Of a DNA stretch of 64,000 bases, positions 16,357-25,826 are shown piece after piece. The stretch comes from Corynebacterium parakroppenstedtii. GTDB lineage: Bacteria; Actinomycetota; Actinomycetes; Mycobacteriales; Mycobacteriaceae. Below the pieces are notes generated by a model. The model searched no databases. It saw only the letters and a list, made by a program, of their open reading frames with translations, and had not been told where the DNA came from. The position numbers and the translations under genes are program-made. The stretch lies in contig NZ_JAGSOA010000001.1 of the NCBI RefSeq assembly GCF_019754935.1, forward strand, positions 372,001 to 436,000, written 5' to 3'. Numbering within the stretch: the stretch's first letter is position 1; the number at the start of each line of letters is the position of its first letter.

Positions 16357-18762
16357 TCACTTGCCAAACCCGGCGCGACGAAGGGCATCAGCCATGGAGC
16401 CACCCTGCTCACGTCGGGTACCCGCTCCTCGCCGACCACCCTGATGAGCCTTGCGGCCACTCTGATTGGACTTACGCGAACCCTGGGCACGTCGATGAGA
16501 CGAGTGACCGCGACGATCTCGGCGGTCCTCGCGATCATCGCCTTGTCGACGTTGACCCCGAGAGCTAGAGCCCCCCGAGCTAGAACGCTGACGTTTCTCT
16601 CCCGGCTCGTCATTCAACCGCAGAGACAACCCAATCCGCTGCCGGTCTGTATCAACGTCCATAACTTTGACGCGAACCACCTGGCCTGACTTCACAACAT
16701 CGTGCGGATCCGACACAAAACGATCACTCATCGCCGACACATGGACGAGCCCGTCCTGATGGACTCCGATATCGACGAAGGCTCCGAAGGCGGCAACATT
16801 CGTGACCGTTCCTTCAAGCACCATTCCCGGAGTTAAATCAGAAACCTTTTCTATGCCCTCTTTGAACGTTGCGGTCCGGAACTCCGGACGCGGATCGCGA
16901 CCCGGTTTATCGAGCTCAGCGATGATATCGGTTACCGTCGGAATCCCGACAGCCCCTTGGGCAAACTGAGCGGGGTCGAGCCCACTGAGTACTCGAGAAT
17001 TGCCCATCAAGTGGTCCACATCTAAACCAGTCGCATCCGCAATGGTCGAGACAACACCATACGACTCAGGGTGTACTGCCGACGCGTCGAGGGGCTGCGA
17101 ACCCCCACGGATACGCAAGAAACCAGCACACTGTTCAAATGCTTTCGGCCCCAGGCGCGGAACCTTTGTCAACGTTGTGCGCGAATCGAAAGCACCATTG
17201 TCCTCCCGGTACGCCACAATGTTCTCGGCGATGGTCGGCGTCACGCCCGCCACACGGGTCAGCAGCGGAGCCGACGCGGTGTTCAAATCAACCCCCACCG
17301 CATTAACCGCGTCTTCCACCACAGCGTTGAGAGCATCGGTCAGGGATGACTGGTTGACGTCATGCTGGTACTGCCCAACACCAATCGATTTTGGATCGAC
17401 CTTGACCAACTCGGCCAAAGGGTCTTGCAAACGGCGAGCAATCGACACCGCCCCACGCAACGAAACATCGAGATCAGGGCACTCTTTACTCGCCAGTTCC
17501 GACGCCGAATACACGGAGGCTCCCGACTCTGACACCACCACTGGAGTCGGAGCGTCGCCCCCCAGCTCTTTCACCTTGGCCGCCACCTCGCGGGAGAGTT
17601 TTTCTGTCTCGCGGCTAGCTGTTCCGTTGCCGATAGCCATCAAGGCAACATGGTGGCGTGCGCACATCGTCGCCAATTCTTCGATAGCCGCCGACCACCT
17701 GTTCTGTGGCTGATGGGGGTACACGATCGTCGTATCCAATACTTTCCCCGTATTATCAACGACCGCCACTTTCACGCCATTGCGGTAACCGGGGTCGAGG
17801 CCGATCGTCACCTTCGGGCCCGCCGGAGCAGCAAGTAAGACGTCGTGAAGATTCTTCGCAAAGACCTCTACCGCCGTTGCTTCCGCTTTTTCTTTCGCCC
17901 GCATCCGGGCATCCAAGCTCGCGGAAACGCTTAGTTTCGTTCTCCAACCCCACTGGATCGCTTTCTCAATCCAGTCTGCCGCGGGGCCATCACTGTCAAT
18001 AGTGCTCCCCAAGTCCGCATCGTCGGCAATAAGGCCAATATAGGGATCATCGTCGCCTGGATCGACCGACAGGGAGATGATCCCCTCACGCTCACCACGC
18101 AACAGGGCTAACACCCGGTGCGACGGCACATCCGAGAGCTGCTCTGCGAAGTCGAAATAATCCCGATAAGTGGCCCCCTCTTGTTCTTTGCCCTCCACAA
18201 CGTGAGCCTCGAGGGCACCAGAATCCCATACTCTATCGCGAATATGGCCGACGAGATCGGCGTTCGTTGCTAAGCGGTCGACGAAAATAGCGCGGGCACC
18301 CTCCAGCGCCGCTTTCGCATCTTCAAACCCCTCGGTTGTATAGGTTTGCGCGGCCGATTCCGGCTCCAGGGTGGCGTCGTCAAGTAGAGAGTCAAGCAGT
18401 GGCTCAAGACCAGCTTCACGTGCCTTATCTGCCTTCGTCCTGCGGCGCTTTTTATACGGCAGATACAGATCCTCTAAGCGAGCCTTCGTGTCGCACTGTT
18501 GAATGAGATCACGCAACTCATCGGTCAGCTTGCCCTGATTATCAATCGCTTCGAGAATCGTGTGCTTGCGATCCTCAAGCTCCCGCAGATAGGTCAAACG
18601 CTCCGACAGGGTACGAAGCTGGGCGTCATCGAGACCGCCGGTCATTTCCTTGCGGTAGCGAGCAATAAAGGGAACCGTATTACCTTGGTCCAATAAGTCA
18701 ACAGTCGTGCGGACTTGTTGTTCAGTTACACCTAATTCATGAGCGAGGGTCTGAATAATCAC
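16357..18762 (-). CDS. tex: Tex-family RNA-binding transcription accessory protein
   Basis: Conserved nucleic-acid-binding protein with a YqgF-like nuclease-fold domain, helix-hairpin-helix motifs and a C-terminal S1 domain. The N-terminus has NTVPFIARYRKEMTGGLDD; the HhH region includes VGVDLNTASAPLLTRVAG. The S1 domain is VLEGTVTNVAAFGAFVDIGV. After S1 comes an unusual ~75-residue tail rich in Arg, Gly and Ser, ending ALRRAGFGK. I place the start at a GTG (18762), matching where homologues begin; an in-frame ATG at 18807 is possible. Either start overlaps the trmD end, suggesting coupling. Confidence 0.92.
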   Translation of the reverse strand: MIIQTLAHELGVTEQQVRTTVDLLDQGNTVPFIARYRKEMTGGLDDAQLRTLSERLTYLRELEDRKHTILEAIDNQGKLTDELRDLIQQCDTKARLEDLYLPYKKRRRTKADKAREAGLEPLLDSLLDDATLEPESAAQTYTTEGFEDAKAALEGARAIFVDRLATNADLVGHIRDRVWDSGALEAHVVEGKEQEGATYRDYFDFAEQLSDVPSHRVLALLRGEREGIISLSVDPGDDDPYIGLIADDADLGSTIDSDGPAADWIEKAIQWGWRTKLSVSASLDARMRAKEKAEATAVEVFAKNLHDVLLAAPAGPKVTIGLDPGYRNGVKVAVVDNTGKVLDTTIVYPHQPQNRWSAAIEELATMCARHHVALMAIGNGTASRETEKLSREVAAKVKELGGDAPTPVVVSESGASVYSASELASKECPDLDVSLRGAVSIARRLQDPLAELVKVDPKSIGVGQYQHDVNQSSLTDALNAVVEDAVNAVGVDLNTASAPLLTRVAGVTPTIAENIVAYREDNGAFDSRTTLTKVPRLGPKAFEQCAGFLRIRGGSQPLDASAVHPESYGVVSTIADATGLDVDHLMGNSRVLSGLDPAQFAQGAVGIPTVTDIIAELDKPGRDPRPEFRTATFKEGIEKVSDLTPGMVLEGTVTNVAAFGAFVDIGVHQDGLVHVSAMSDRFVSDPHDVVKSGQVVRVKVMDVDTDRQRIGLSLRLNDEPGEKRQRSSSGGSSSRGQRRQGDDREDRRDRRGHSSHRRAQGSRKSNQSGRKAHQGGRRGAGTRREQGGSMADALRRAGFGK

Positions 18763-19708
18763 CCGACCGATGGTAGCCGTTGTGCTCCAGCCACTCATCG
18801 TCAGCATGGTTCAGAAGCCCCGCAGCCCGGCAGCGCTCAATCAAATCTGGCCGACGTTGGGCCGTGATTTCCAAGGCGCGCTCGCGATTCCACTGATCGA
18901 CCTTCGCGTGATCACCCGACAGCAAAATATCGGGGACGTCCCGACCGCGCCACGACCGGGGCTTCGTGTACCTCGGCCCCTCCAGCAACCCCTCAGAGAA
19001 CGAATCCTCCTCGTGGCTGCGCCGATTACCAAGGACCCCCGGGATTAGACGAACGATCGCTTCAGCCATCACTAACACAGCAACTTCACCGCCGACCAAA
19101 ACGTAGTCGCCGATCGACACTTCCTGAACGCGATAATGACCGCGGGCTTCATCAAAAACCCGCTGGTCAATGCCTTCATAACGACCGCAGGCGAAAACGA
19201 GGTGGTCTTCCTGCGCTAACTCATGCGCGAGCTCCTGGGTAAATGGAGTACCTGTCGGGGTTGGTACGACGAGTACCGGCGTTGACGAGGTGTGCCCCGA
19301 GTGGCCAGCGTGGCCGGAGCGATCACTCTCGACGACCTGCCCCGACGAACCACTGATGCCGTCAGATGAATGATGGAGGTCGTCGTGCCTGGGTTGGCGC
19401 CGGTGAGCCTCGGCTGTGACAAGGTCCGCGGACTCAGCGGCGGGACCAGTCCCCTGGGCGACGTCGTCAAGCGCGTTTCCCCACACGTCGGGCTTCATCA
19501 CCATGCCCGGGCCGCCACCATAGGGTGAATCGTCGACGGACTTGTGGACACCCGAGGCCCACTGCCGCAGGTCGTGAACACCGACGCTAATGATTCCCTG
19601 CTCGATTGCTTTACCGAGCAGGGCGTGCCGCAAGGGTTCCATATAGGCGGGAAAGATGGTGATGACATCAAGCCGCAGGTGGTGAGGCACGGTCGCTTCC
19701 TTATCCAT
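18737..19708 (-). CDS. trmD: tRNA (guanine-37-N1)-methyltransferase TrmD with internal insertion
   Basis: Methylates G37 next to the anticodon, preventing frameshifts. The SPOUT knot elements are intact: LDVITIFPAYMEPL, SPYGGGPGMVMKPDVW, ACGRYEGIDQR and GDYVLVGGEVAVL. The product is 323 residues against about 230-280 normally. The excess is a polar, His/Ser/Gly-rich segment at roughly 84-143, between the GGGPG region and VVPTPTG. It is in frame with no stop, so the enzyme is probably functional with a loop insertion. TAGGAGG lies before the ATG. Follows rimM by nine bases. Confidence 0.95.
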   Translation of the reverse strand: MDKEATVPHHLRLDVITIFPAYMEPLRHALLGKAIEQGIISVGVHDLRQWASGVHKSVDDSPYGGGPGMVMKPDVWGNALDDVAQGTGPAAESADLVTAEAHRRQPRHDDLHHSSDGISGSSGQVVESDRSGHAGHSGHTSSTPVLVVPTPTGTPFTQELAHELAQEDHLVFACGRYEGIDQRVFDEARGHYRVQEVSIGDYVLVGGEVAVLVMAEAIVRLIPGVLGNRRSHEEDSFSEGLLEGPRYTKPRSWRGRDVPDILLSGDHAKVDQWNRERALEITAQRRPDLIERCRAAGLLNHADDEWLEHNGYHRSGDYSDPRS

Positions 19709-19717
19709 CCTGTCCTC

Positions 19718-20380
19718 CTACGGTAGGTCCAACAATCCCTCGGGCGGGGCCACAACAATGGCCTCATTGTCGATATCGACGATCGGTACAATCGCCTGGA
19801 CAAATGGAATGAGGACCGTCCGTGGCGCATCGCCGGATTCTGCATCAGCAGACTCTGCATTGTCGGACGCTATCTCCACTTCCAGTAAACGCTGAGCCGG
19901 GCCACGCAACACATTCTTGACAATTCCGATGTCCTCGGGCTCTGGTTGAGCTCCCTCATAGGCCCGCGCGTGCGCTTCCTCCGCACTCACTGGGCCCACT
20001 GTGAGAACGTGGAGCCCTTCCAACTCAAAGTCATAAAACTCGTCGTCGGAGTGGTCGATAACCGGCTCCGCAACGAAACGCACTCCCCGTAAAGACTCGG
20101 CGGCATTCCGATCCCGGATTTCCTCGGTTTTCATGATGATTCTGCCTTGGTGCCCCCGAACCGACGCCACGGTCAGAGTAAAAGGCTCCTGAGATCCCCC
20201 ATTCCGACGCTGACGCCCACCCACGGGCATAGCCTTGACGACGCTTCCCACCGCGAAGCGCCCATCGGGATCATCAGTGGTTGGTTCGACGACGAATTCT
20301 CCCCGGACCCCGTGTGGCTTGACGACGCGACCGATCTGTACGTAATTGAGATCGTCCGCGGAATTATCATGCTTGGTCAC
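19718..20380 (-). CDS. rimM: 16S rRNA processing protein RimM
   Basis: Assembly factor for the 30S head that binds S19. The 220-residue product has the N-terminal RimM barrel (YVQIGRVVKPHGVRGEFVV) and a PRC-barrel domain (DEFYDFELEGLHVLT), ending PPEGLLDLP as the family does. The start is a GTG at 20380 without a strong ribosome site, about 40 bases after khpA. A variable acidic stretch (DNAESADAESGDAP) interrupts the PRC half. Part of khpA-rimM-trmD-tex. Confidence 0.95.
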   Translation of the reverse strand: MTKHDNSADDLNYVQIGRVVKPHGVRGEFVVEPTTDDPDGRFAVGSVVKAMPVGGRQRRNGGSQEPFTLTVASVRGHQGRIIMKTEEIRDRNAAESLRGVRFVAEPVIDHSDDEFYDFELEGLHVLTVGPVSAEEAHARAYEGAQPEPEDIGIVKNVLRGPAQRLLEVEIASDNAESADAESGDAPRTVLIPFVQAIVPIVDIDNEAIVVAPPEGLLDLP

Positions 20381-20420
20381 GACGTCATTATCACAAAATC
20401 ATTGCCGCGGAGCGAATACG

Positions 20421-20693
20421 TCAACGAATCTCTATCCGAGTATCGCGATCGAGGCTGCGCAGAATAGTGCGCAGTGCCTCGGCGTGGCGTCCTTTGCGCC
20501 CGATCACCATTGCGCGATCGTCGGGGTGAACGTAAACGATAAGAACGTGCTGCCGGCCCCGGTAAGTCGTCCGTACGGTCACGTCGTCGGGGTGAGGAAC
20601 AATGCCCCGAACAAGGTGGAGAACAATTTTTTCTTCCGACGACGTCACCTCTGATGTGGTGCGGCGGAGATCGGAGGGAGATGCATTCGTCAT
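20421..20693 (-). CDS. khpA: KH-domain RNA-binding protein KhpA (YlqC)
   Basis: Small KH protein of 90 residues. The RNA-binding GxxG loop is IGRKGRHAEALRTIL near the C-terminus. Homologues pair with KhpB/Jag and influence cell length and sRNA biology in Gram-positives. I chose the ATG at 20693, because TATAGT lies exactly seven bases upstream and there is no Shine-Dalgarno, so the mRNA is probably leaderless. The rpsP terminator stands just upstream, so khpA likely starts a new transcript. Confidence 0.9.
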   Translation of the reverse strand: MTNASPSDLRRTTSEVTSSEEKIVLHLVRGIVPHPDDVTVRTTYRGRQHVLIVYVHPDDRAMVIGRKGRHAEALRTILRSLDRDTRIEIR

Positions 20694-20700
20694 AGCTGCC

Positions 20701-20706
20701 ACTATA
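20701..20706 (-). promoter_or_regulatory. -10 element giving a leaderless khpA transcript
   Basis: TATAGT on the minus strand, seven bases before the khpA ATG, puts transcription initiation on the A of the start codon. The -35 region is weak. Together with the upstream terminator it implies a promoter for khpA-rimM-trmD-tex. Confidence 0.5.
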
Positions 20707-20731
20707 GTTCCTACGGCCCCGAGGAACTGGA

Positions 20732-20772
20732 GCAAAACAAAAACCGGTGCGCAGAGTCACTCTGCACACCGG
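20732..20772 (-). terminator. Strong terminator between rpsP and khpA
   Basis: CCGGTGCGCAGAGT (20744-20757) pairs with ACTCTGCACACCGG (20759-20772), with only one G-U pair in transcribed form. On the minus strand the stem is followed by TTTTTGTTTTG. It lies 49 bases after the rpsP stop. Confidence 0.88.
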
Positions 20773-20820
20773 GTAAGCACAAGCTAGACGTTATGAGGCA
20801 CAGCCCCACAGTACGTGAAA

Positions 20821-21294
20821 CTACTCAGCTGATTCTTCCTCAGTCTTCTCTTCAGCAGCTTCCTCAGCTTCGGCTTCTTTAGCCGCTGCTTCTTCAGCAG
20901 CCTTCTTCGCAGCCTTGCGCTTTTCGGTGATGGCCTCCAAGGTCGGGCCATTGTTCGCCTCAGCAAGAGCCTCGTTGAAGAGGTCCAGCTTGGACTTCTT
21001 CTCAGGCTGAGCCTTCAGGGTGCCCTCAGCACCGGGGAGGCCCTTGAACTTCTGCCAGTCACCCGTCACCTTGAGCAGAGCGAGCACGGGTTCGGTCGGC
21101 TGAGCGCCAACGCCCAACCAGTACTGGACGCGCTCCGAATCGATGCGGATCACTGAAGGATCTGCCTTGGGCTCGTAGATGCCCAGGTTTTCGATAGCGC
21201 GACCCGAACGGCGGGTGCGGGAATCGGCAACGATGACACGGTAGTGCGGGGTACGGATTTTACCGAGCCGCTGCAACTTAATTTTGACAGCCAT
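20821..21294 (-). CDS. rpsP: 30S ribosomal protein S16
   Basis: Small-subunit assembly protein. The start [19 protein letters not shown] is diagnostic, so I begin at the ATG at 21294 (AGAAAG upstream) rather than an earlier in-frame codon. The conserved core ends near residue 85. A ~70-residue Ala/Glu/Lys-rich tail follows, ending TEEESAE, probably a charged helix; such tails occur on S16 in actinobacteria. It is followed by a strong terminator rather than reading straight into khpA-rimM. Confidence 0.97.
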   Translation of the reverse strand: MAVKIKLQRLGKIRTPHYRVIVADSRTRRSGRAIENLGIYEPKADPSVIRIDSERVQYWLGVGAQPTEPVLALLKVTGDWQKFKGLPGAEGTLKAQPEKKSKLDLFNEALAEANNGPTLEAITEKRKAAKKAAEEAAAKEAEAEEAAEEKTEEESAE

Positions 21295-21523
21295 ATTCTT
21301 CTTTCTGTGGTCACCGGGCAGTGCAGACACTCCCTACCAGGAGGGAGCCGGTTCAGCCCTTGGATTTAACCTGCGCGTGACCACCGGTCGGCCGTGGCCG
21401 AGGACGGTGTTACGCAGGAACGCTACGCGCTGTCCCATCGGCACTACTCGCGGACGAGTACGCCGAAACAGACAACTTTCCGAATGCTAGCAGATCACAC
21501 CCGAATTGCCGAAACACCGCACA

Positions 21524-21575
21524 GCGTTACTTATCTGCGTTACTCATCGGCGTGACTTATCAGCGCTACTTCTTC
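21524..21575. repeat. Four degenerate 13-bp tandem repeats across the ffh stop
   Basis: Units GCGTTACTTATCT, GCGTTACTCATCG, GCGTGACTTATCA and GCGCTACTTCTTC lie head to tail. The last unit contains the ffh stop codon (CTA on plus at 21566-21568) and the end of its Lys-rich C-terminus. Confidence 0.7.
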
Positions 21576-23182
21576 CGTCGGCCCTGAGAGCCTTGCCCGA
21601 AGTCGAGGTTGTTGAGGTCGATATTTTCCATTCCCTTGGGCAGGTTCTGCTGCCCCATCCCAGGCATACCGGGCATTCCACCGCCCATACCCATCTGCTG
21701 CTGGAGCTGCTGCAGCTGATCCATGTTCGGCATCCCGCCACCACGCTGCGCCGCGGCACGGTTCTTATTCTTGTTCTTGCCCTTCTTCCCCTTCTTGCCC
21801 TTGCGGCCTTTCTTCTGCTTCTTTGTTGCGCTCCCCCCGCCCATGCCGAAACGGCTGGTCATTTTGCTCATCATCTTCTTCGCCTCGAAGAAGCGCTCAA
21901 CCAGCCGATTAACATCCTGAACGGTCACACCCGAGCCAGCAGCAATACGACGGCGTCGCGACGCATTCAATATTTTCGGATCATTACGCTCAGCGGGAGT
22001 CATACCGCGAATAATGGCCTGGATGCGGTCGAGCTGCTTTTCGTCGACCATATCGGCCATTTTGGACATCTCGGAGCCGCCCGGAAGCATCTTCAAAATG
22101 GCGCCCATCGGTCCCATGCGACGCACCATCAGCATCTGCTCAAGGAAGTCATCCAGGGTGAGTTCCCCAGAAAACATTTTCGACGCCGACCGCTCAGCTT
22201 CTTGCTGATTGATCTTCTGCTCAGCCTGCTCGATGAGCGTCAGGACATCGCCCATGCCCAGGATCCGGTTGGCCATCCGGTCCGGGTGGAAGACGTCGAA
22301 GTCGTCAAGCTTTTCACCCGTGGAGACGTAGAGAATCGGCTTCCCTGTCACCTCACGGATGGAGAGGGCCGCACCGCCTCGAGCATCGCCATCGAGCTTG
22401 GTAAGGACAACGCCGGTGAAATCAACGCCTTCCCGGAACGCGTCGGCAGTATGAACCGCGTCCTGACCGATCATCGAGTCGATCACGAAGAGGACTTCGT
22501 CGGGGTTCGTGGCATCACGAATGTCTCGCGCCTGCTGCATAAGGACTTCATCAATACCGAGCCGACCGGCTGTATCGATGATGACCACGTCATGTTTGGT
22601 GCGCTGCGCTTCCTCAATACCCGCGGTCGCAACACCCACAGGGTCACCGTGTGACTGGCCCATCTCATGCTCGACGGTGTCCGTCCGGGTACCAGGATCT
22701 GGCGCGAAAGTTGGGACGTCCGCACGTTGACCGACGATTTCCAGCTGCTGGACAGCTCCCGGGCGCTGGAGGTCACAGGCCACCAACATCGGCGTGTGCC
22801 CCTGCTTCTTCAAGTGGTGAGCTAATTTCCCAGCCAGCGTAGTTTTACCTGCACCCTGCAGACCGGCAAGCATGATCACCGTCGGGGGATTCTTGGCTAA
22901 CTGAAGGCGCCGGGTCTCACCGCCCAAAATGCCGATGAGCTCTTCGTTGACGATCTTGACAACCTGTTGAGCAGGGTTAAGAGCCTCTGATACCTCAGCA
23001 CCCGTAGCACGTGCCTTGATGTTCTTAATGAAGGCGCGGACAACGGGAAGCGACACATCTGCTTCCAGTAAAGCTAAGCGGATTTCACGCGCCGTGGCAT
23101 TAATATCTGATTCAGTCAGCCGGCCTTTACCGCGCAAACCTTTGAGCGCTCCGGTCAATCGGTCAGACAGTGACTCAAACAC
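21566..23182 (-). CDS. ffh: Signal recognition particle protein Ffh
   Basis: GTPase of SRP that binds nascent signal sequences with 4.5S RNA. The N-domain is followed by the G-domain: P-loop GLQGAGKTTLAGKLAHHL (residues ~107-124), DTAGR, and TKLDGDARGGAAL. The M-domain after ~residue 300 is Met-rich (FLEQMLMVRRMGPMG) with RRRRIAAGSG and an extended Lys/Gly/Met tail (MGMGGGMPGMPGMG). At 538 residues it is somewhat long because of the tail. Its receptor FtsY is encoded nearby. Confidence 0.97.
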   Translation of the reverse strand: MFESLSDRLTGALKGLRGKGRLTESDINATAREIRLALLEADVSLPVVRAFIKNIKARATGAEVSEALNPAQQVVKIVNEELIGILGGETRRLQLAKNPPTVIMLAGLQGAGKTTLAGKLAHHLKKQGHTPMLVACDLQRPGAVQQLEIVGQRADVPTFAPDPGTRTDTVEHEMGQSHGDPVGVATAGIEEAQRTKHDVVIIDTAGRLGIDEVLMQQARDIRDATNPDEVLFVIDSMIGQDAVHTADAFREGVDFTGVVLTKLDGDARGGAALSIREVTGKPILYVSTGEKLDDFDVFHPDRMANRILGMGDVLTLIEQAEQKINQQEAERSASKMFSGELTLDDFLEQMLMVRRMGPMGAILKMLPGGSEMSKMADMVDEKQLDRIQAIIRGMTPAERNDPKILNASRRRRIAAGSGVTVQDVNRLVERFFEAKKMMSKMTSRFGMGGGSATKKQKKGRKGKKGKKGKNKNKNRAAAQRGGGMPNMDQLQQLQQQMGMGGGMPGMPGMGQQNLPKGMENIDLNNLDFGQGSQGRRKK

Positions 23183-23363
23183 AGATTCTCCCCTGTTGGG
23201 TTGTCGGTCAATATCAGTGGGCGTCGAGCGCGCCTGCCACGCAATCCGGTGTCCACCGATGATGGTTCATGAACTCCCCTAGCATACAAGCTCAAGGCTT
23301 GCAGTACTGAGCCCGCTCGTATCGGATGAGCACAAATCGGTGCGACCCACCAAGGCTTAGGCC

Positions 23364-25826
23364 CTATTTCTTATTATGAGCAAGCGTGGCAAAAGCCTGT
23401 TTAATGCAATCAACGAAAATCGGCATCGCCCCGTAGTCCGGGTGAATGCCATCAGACTGCAAGTCACCGGTGTGTTTTTCTGCCACATCGGACCAGTCCG
23501 CCACAGTCACATTCGGATATTTCGCTGCTATCTTTTGGTACTCGTCCGTTACTTGTGGTTCCCAGCCAGCGCCGTATGTATTGACCAGAACGACGGTCCG
23601 CCCACGCTGAATCTCATCGATTTCTTGCTCAACAGCTTGAGGATCGCGGACACCCCAGTTTGTCCCCAGCGCAATAACGACGGCACGACGGATCTTCCCT
23701 TGGCGCTCCATATCTTGCATGATCGGAATAGCTTGCTCCCACGCACGCTCCGACTGAGCAACAATATCCACGCCGGGATAGTCTTTGACGATCTCAGGGG
23801 CCGTCGTGACAAGCATGGAATCACCGAACATGGTCGTGTCCTTGCCCTCCGGCGGAGTGTAGTCCACGGTGTCCGAGCGGTCTGTCCCCTGCCCGCCCGT
23901 CGCGCCAGCGCCACCTCCCGCAGACGTGCCGTCGCCAGTATTGACGAGGTGTTCATTTTCGGTGATTTTCTGTTCGACGAGTGTTTTATCTGGCGCGGTC
24001 GCGGCAACAGATACCGTGCATGCCGCCAGCGCGACGGGAACAATTAGAGTTGCCACAGCGGTCGGAGTTAACCGAACACGCCGTGCTGTTGTGGAACTCC
24101 GACGTGCCGACGTCCGACGACCGTGACCGAGCTGAGTATCCGGACGTGAAACGAAGAGCCCACAAAAGGCGGCCCACGCGCCACGGAACCCTAAGCGCCT
24201 GATAGGAGTTTCCAGATACCGCAGGGAAATCTCACACACGATGAACGTAACGACGACAGCGCCCAACCGCACTGCCCACGATGCTGCACTATTGTCAGGT
24301 GTCGGGATGACGATTTGTGCGAGGATGATCAGCGGCCAGTGCCAAAGATAGACCGCGTAGGACCGATCGCCGAGCCACGACGCGGGGCGGGATGACATCA
24401 GCCGGACTAAGCCACCACGTTTCACCAGGAAGCTGGCGATCATGATCGCGGTCAGGACATTTGCCACGGCAATGCCGCCGTGGAAAGCTTCGGCTGAGCC
24501 GTCGCCAATGATGATCATGAGAACGATTAATCCGGCGCAGGAGAGCCAGCCGAGGACCGGCCCCACCGCGGACCAGAACCGGGTTGTGATGAAACCGCCG
24601 TCGGAGCGCGAGGCCTCGAAGGCTAGGGCGGCGCCGATCATGAGCCCGAAGAGGTGAGTGTCCGTTCCGTAATACACGCGCGTCGACGAATCCGGGCTAA
24701 AGAGAACTGCCATGCCGACGGCAGACGCCGCAGCGACGATAAGCAGGGAGAAAGACACCCGACGCCGGACGAACTGTCGTCGAGCTATCCAGACGAATAC
24801 CCAGGGCCACAACAGGTAGAACTGCTCTTCCACCGCCAGTGACCAGAAATTCATGAATAGCTGGGGAACGTTGCGGGTGAAGTAGGACGACCCGGCGGCG
24901 ATCTCAACCCAGTTGTAGGAGAAGGTCAGGACCCCGACTATCTGTGGAGCAATGCGTACCAACAGGTCCTGGGCTTGTTCGGCCCAGCGCGTGCACAGCC
25001 AGGTCAGCGGGACGACGACGATGATGAGGCTGACCAGCGCCGGGATGAGCCTGCGCGCACGTCGGATCCAGAAATTCGCCAAATTCGAGTGACCCGTTTT
25101 GTGGCGTTCGCGGATCAGCAGCGTGGTAATCAAGAACCCCGAGACGACGAAGAAGACGTCGACACCCATGAACCCGCCGGGCAGCAGATCGGGATCAAGG
25201 TGGAAGAGGAGGACCGAGAGAATCGCGATAGCGCGGAGACCATCCAATCCCAAGATCCGCCCACCGGGAAGGGTAGGCGATACTCGAGTGGGCTGGGCTT
25301 TCGTGCGACGGCGGGTGCCCTGGCGTGAGCGCGATGTGCGGGACCGTTCAGGTGCCTGCGACGCTGGCCGGACACGATGACCGGCCGAGGTGGAAGCCCT
25401 GTCGAGGCGGTTGTGATGAGTCTGGCGAGTGGCACCCGCACCGCGATCCGCCGATGAGTCTCGGGTGACAGACGATGATTCTCGTTTGAGGAAATCTGCT
25501 TCGGGGCGGCGTCTGCGGGCCTCTGCTAGTGCTCCTGCCCGTATGGAATAAAAATTGTCACTGGGTAAGCGGCGCCCGTTGCGGTCTAAGCGTCCCCGCG
25601 TGTATCGCTGCGGGTACTCTGTCCCCCGTTTCTGACGGGGATATGACTGACGGGGCTGCGCAGTGTGGGGAAGTCGTGCTTGTTGCTCACGAGAGTGACG
25701 ATAGTGGTTCGTCGAAACGCTCTCCGGATCCTGGCTGATACGGCGGTCATGGCGACCATCGGAGGGCGACCATGTGACACGGGCCTCGCGCCCCGGCTGT
25801 CGGCTATTACGACGGTGGTGTGCCAC
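23364..25826 (-). CDS. Acyltransferase-3 / SGNH-fusion membrane protein
   Basis: Two-part O-acetyltransferase-type protein of about 820 residues, OafA/YrhL-like. A ~190-residue Arg/Ser-rich cytoplasmic N-terminus precedes GLDGLRAIAILSVLLFHLD, the first transmembrane segment with the family catalytic His. Around ten further helices follow, with a second segment SYAVYLWHWPLI. After a linker comes an SGNH hydrolase domain (TTMFGDSML, ALGTNW and DGIHPDYG). Such proteins acylate cell-wall glycans. I start at the GTG at 25826 because AAAGGTGG lies five bases before it. It sits between glnD and ffh, which are closer neighbours in C. glutamicum as I recall, so this may be an insertion. Confidence 0.88.
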   Translation of the reverse strand: MAHHRRNSRQPGREARVTWSPSDGRHDRRISQDPESVSTNHYRHSREQQARLPHTAQPRQSYPRQKRGTEYPQRYTRGRLDRNGRRLPSDNFYSIRAGALAEARRRRPEADFLKRESSSVTRDSSADRGAGATRQTHHNRLDRASTSAGHRVRPASQAPERSRTSRSRQGTRRRTKAQPTRVSPTLPGGRILGLDGLRAIAILSVLLFHLDPDLLPGGFMGVDVFFVVSGFLITTLLIRERHKTGHSNLANFWIRRARRLIPALVSLIIVVVPLTWLCTRWAEQAQDLLVRIAPQIVGVLTFSYNWVEIAAGSSYFTRNVPQLFMNFWSLAVEEQFYLLWPWVFVWIARRQFVRRRVSFSLLIVAAASAVGMAVLFSPDSSTRVYYGTDTHLFGLMIGAALAFEASRSDGGFITTRFWSAVGPVLGWLSCAGLIVLMIIIGDGSAEAFHGGIAVANVLTAIMIASFLVKRGGLVRLMSSRPASWLGDRSYAVYLWHWPLIILAQIVIPTPDNSAASWAVRLGAVVVTFIVCEISLRYLETPIRRLGFRGAWAAFCGLFVSRPDTQLGHGRRTSARRSSTTARRVRLTPTAVATLIVPVALAACTVSVAATAPDKTLVEQKITENEHLVNTGDGTSAGGGAGATGGQGTDRSDTVDYTPPEGKDTTMFGDSMLVTTAPEIVKDYPGVDIVAQSERAWEQAIPIMQDMERQGKIRRAVVIALGTNWGVRDPQAVEQEIDEIQRGRTVVLVNTYGAGWEPQVTDEYQKIAAKYPNVTVADWSDVAEKHTGDLQSDGIHPDYGAMPIFVDCIKQAFATLAHNKK

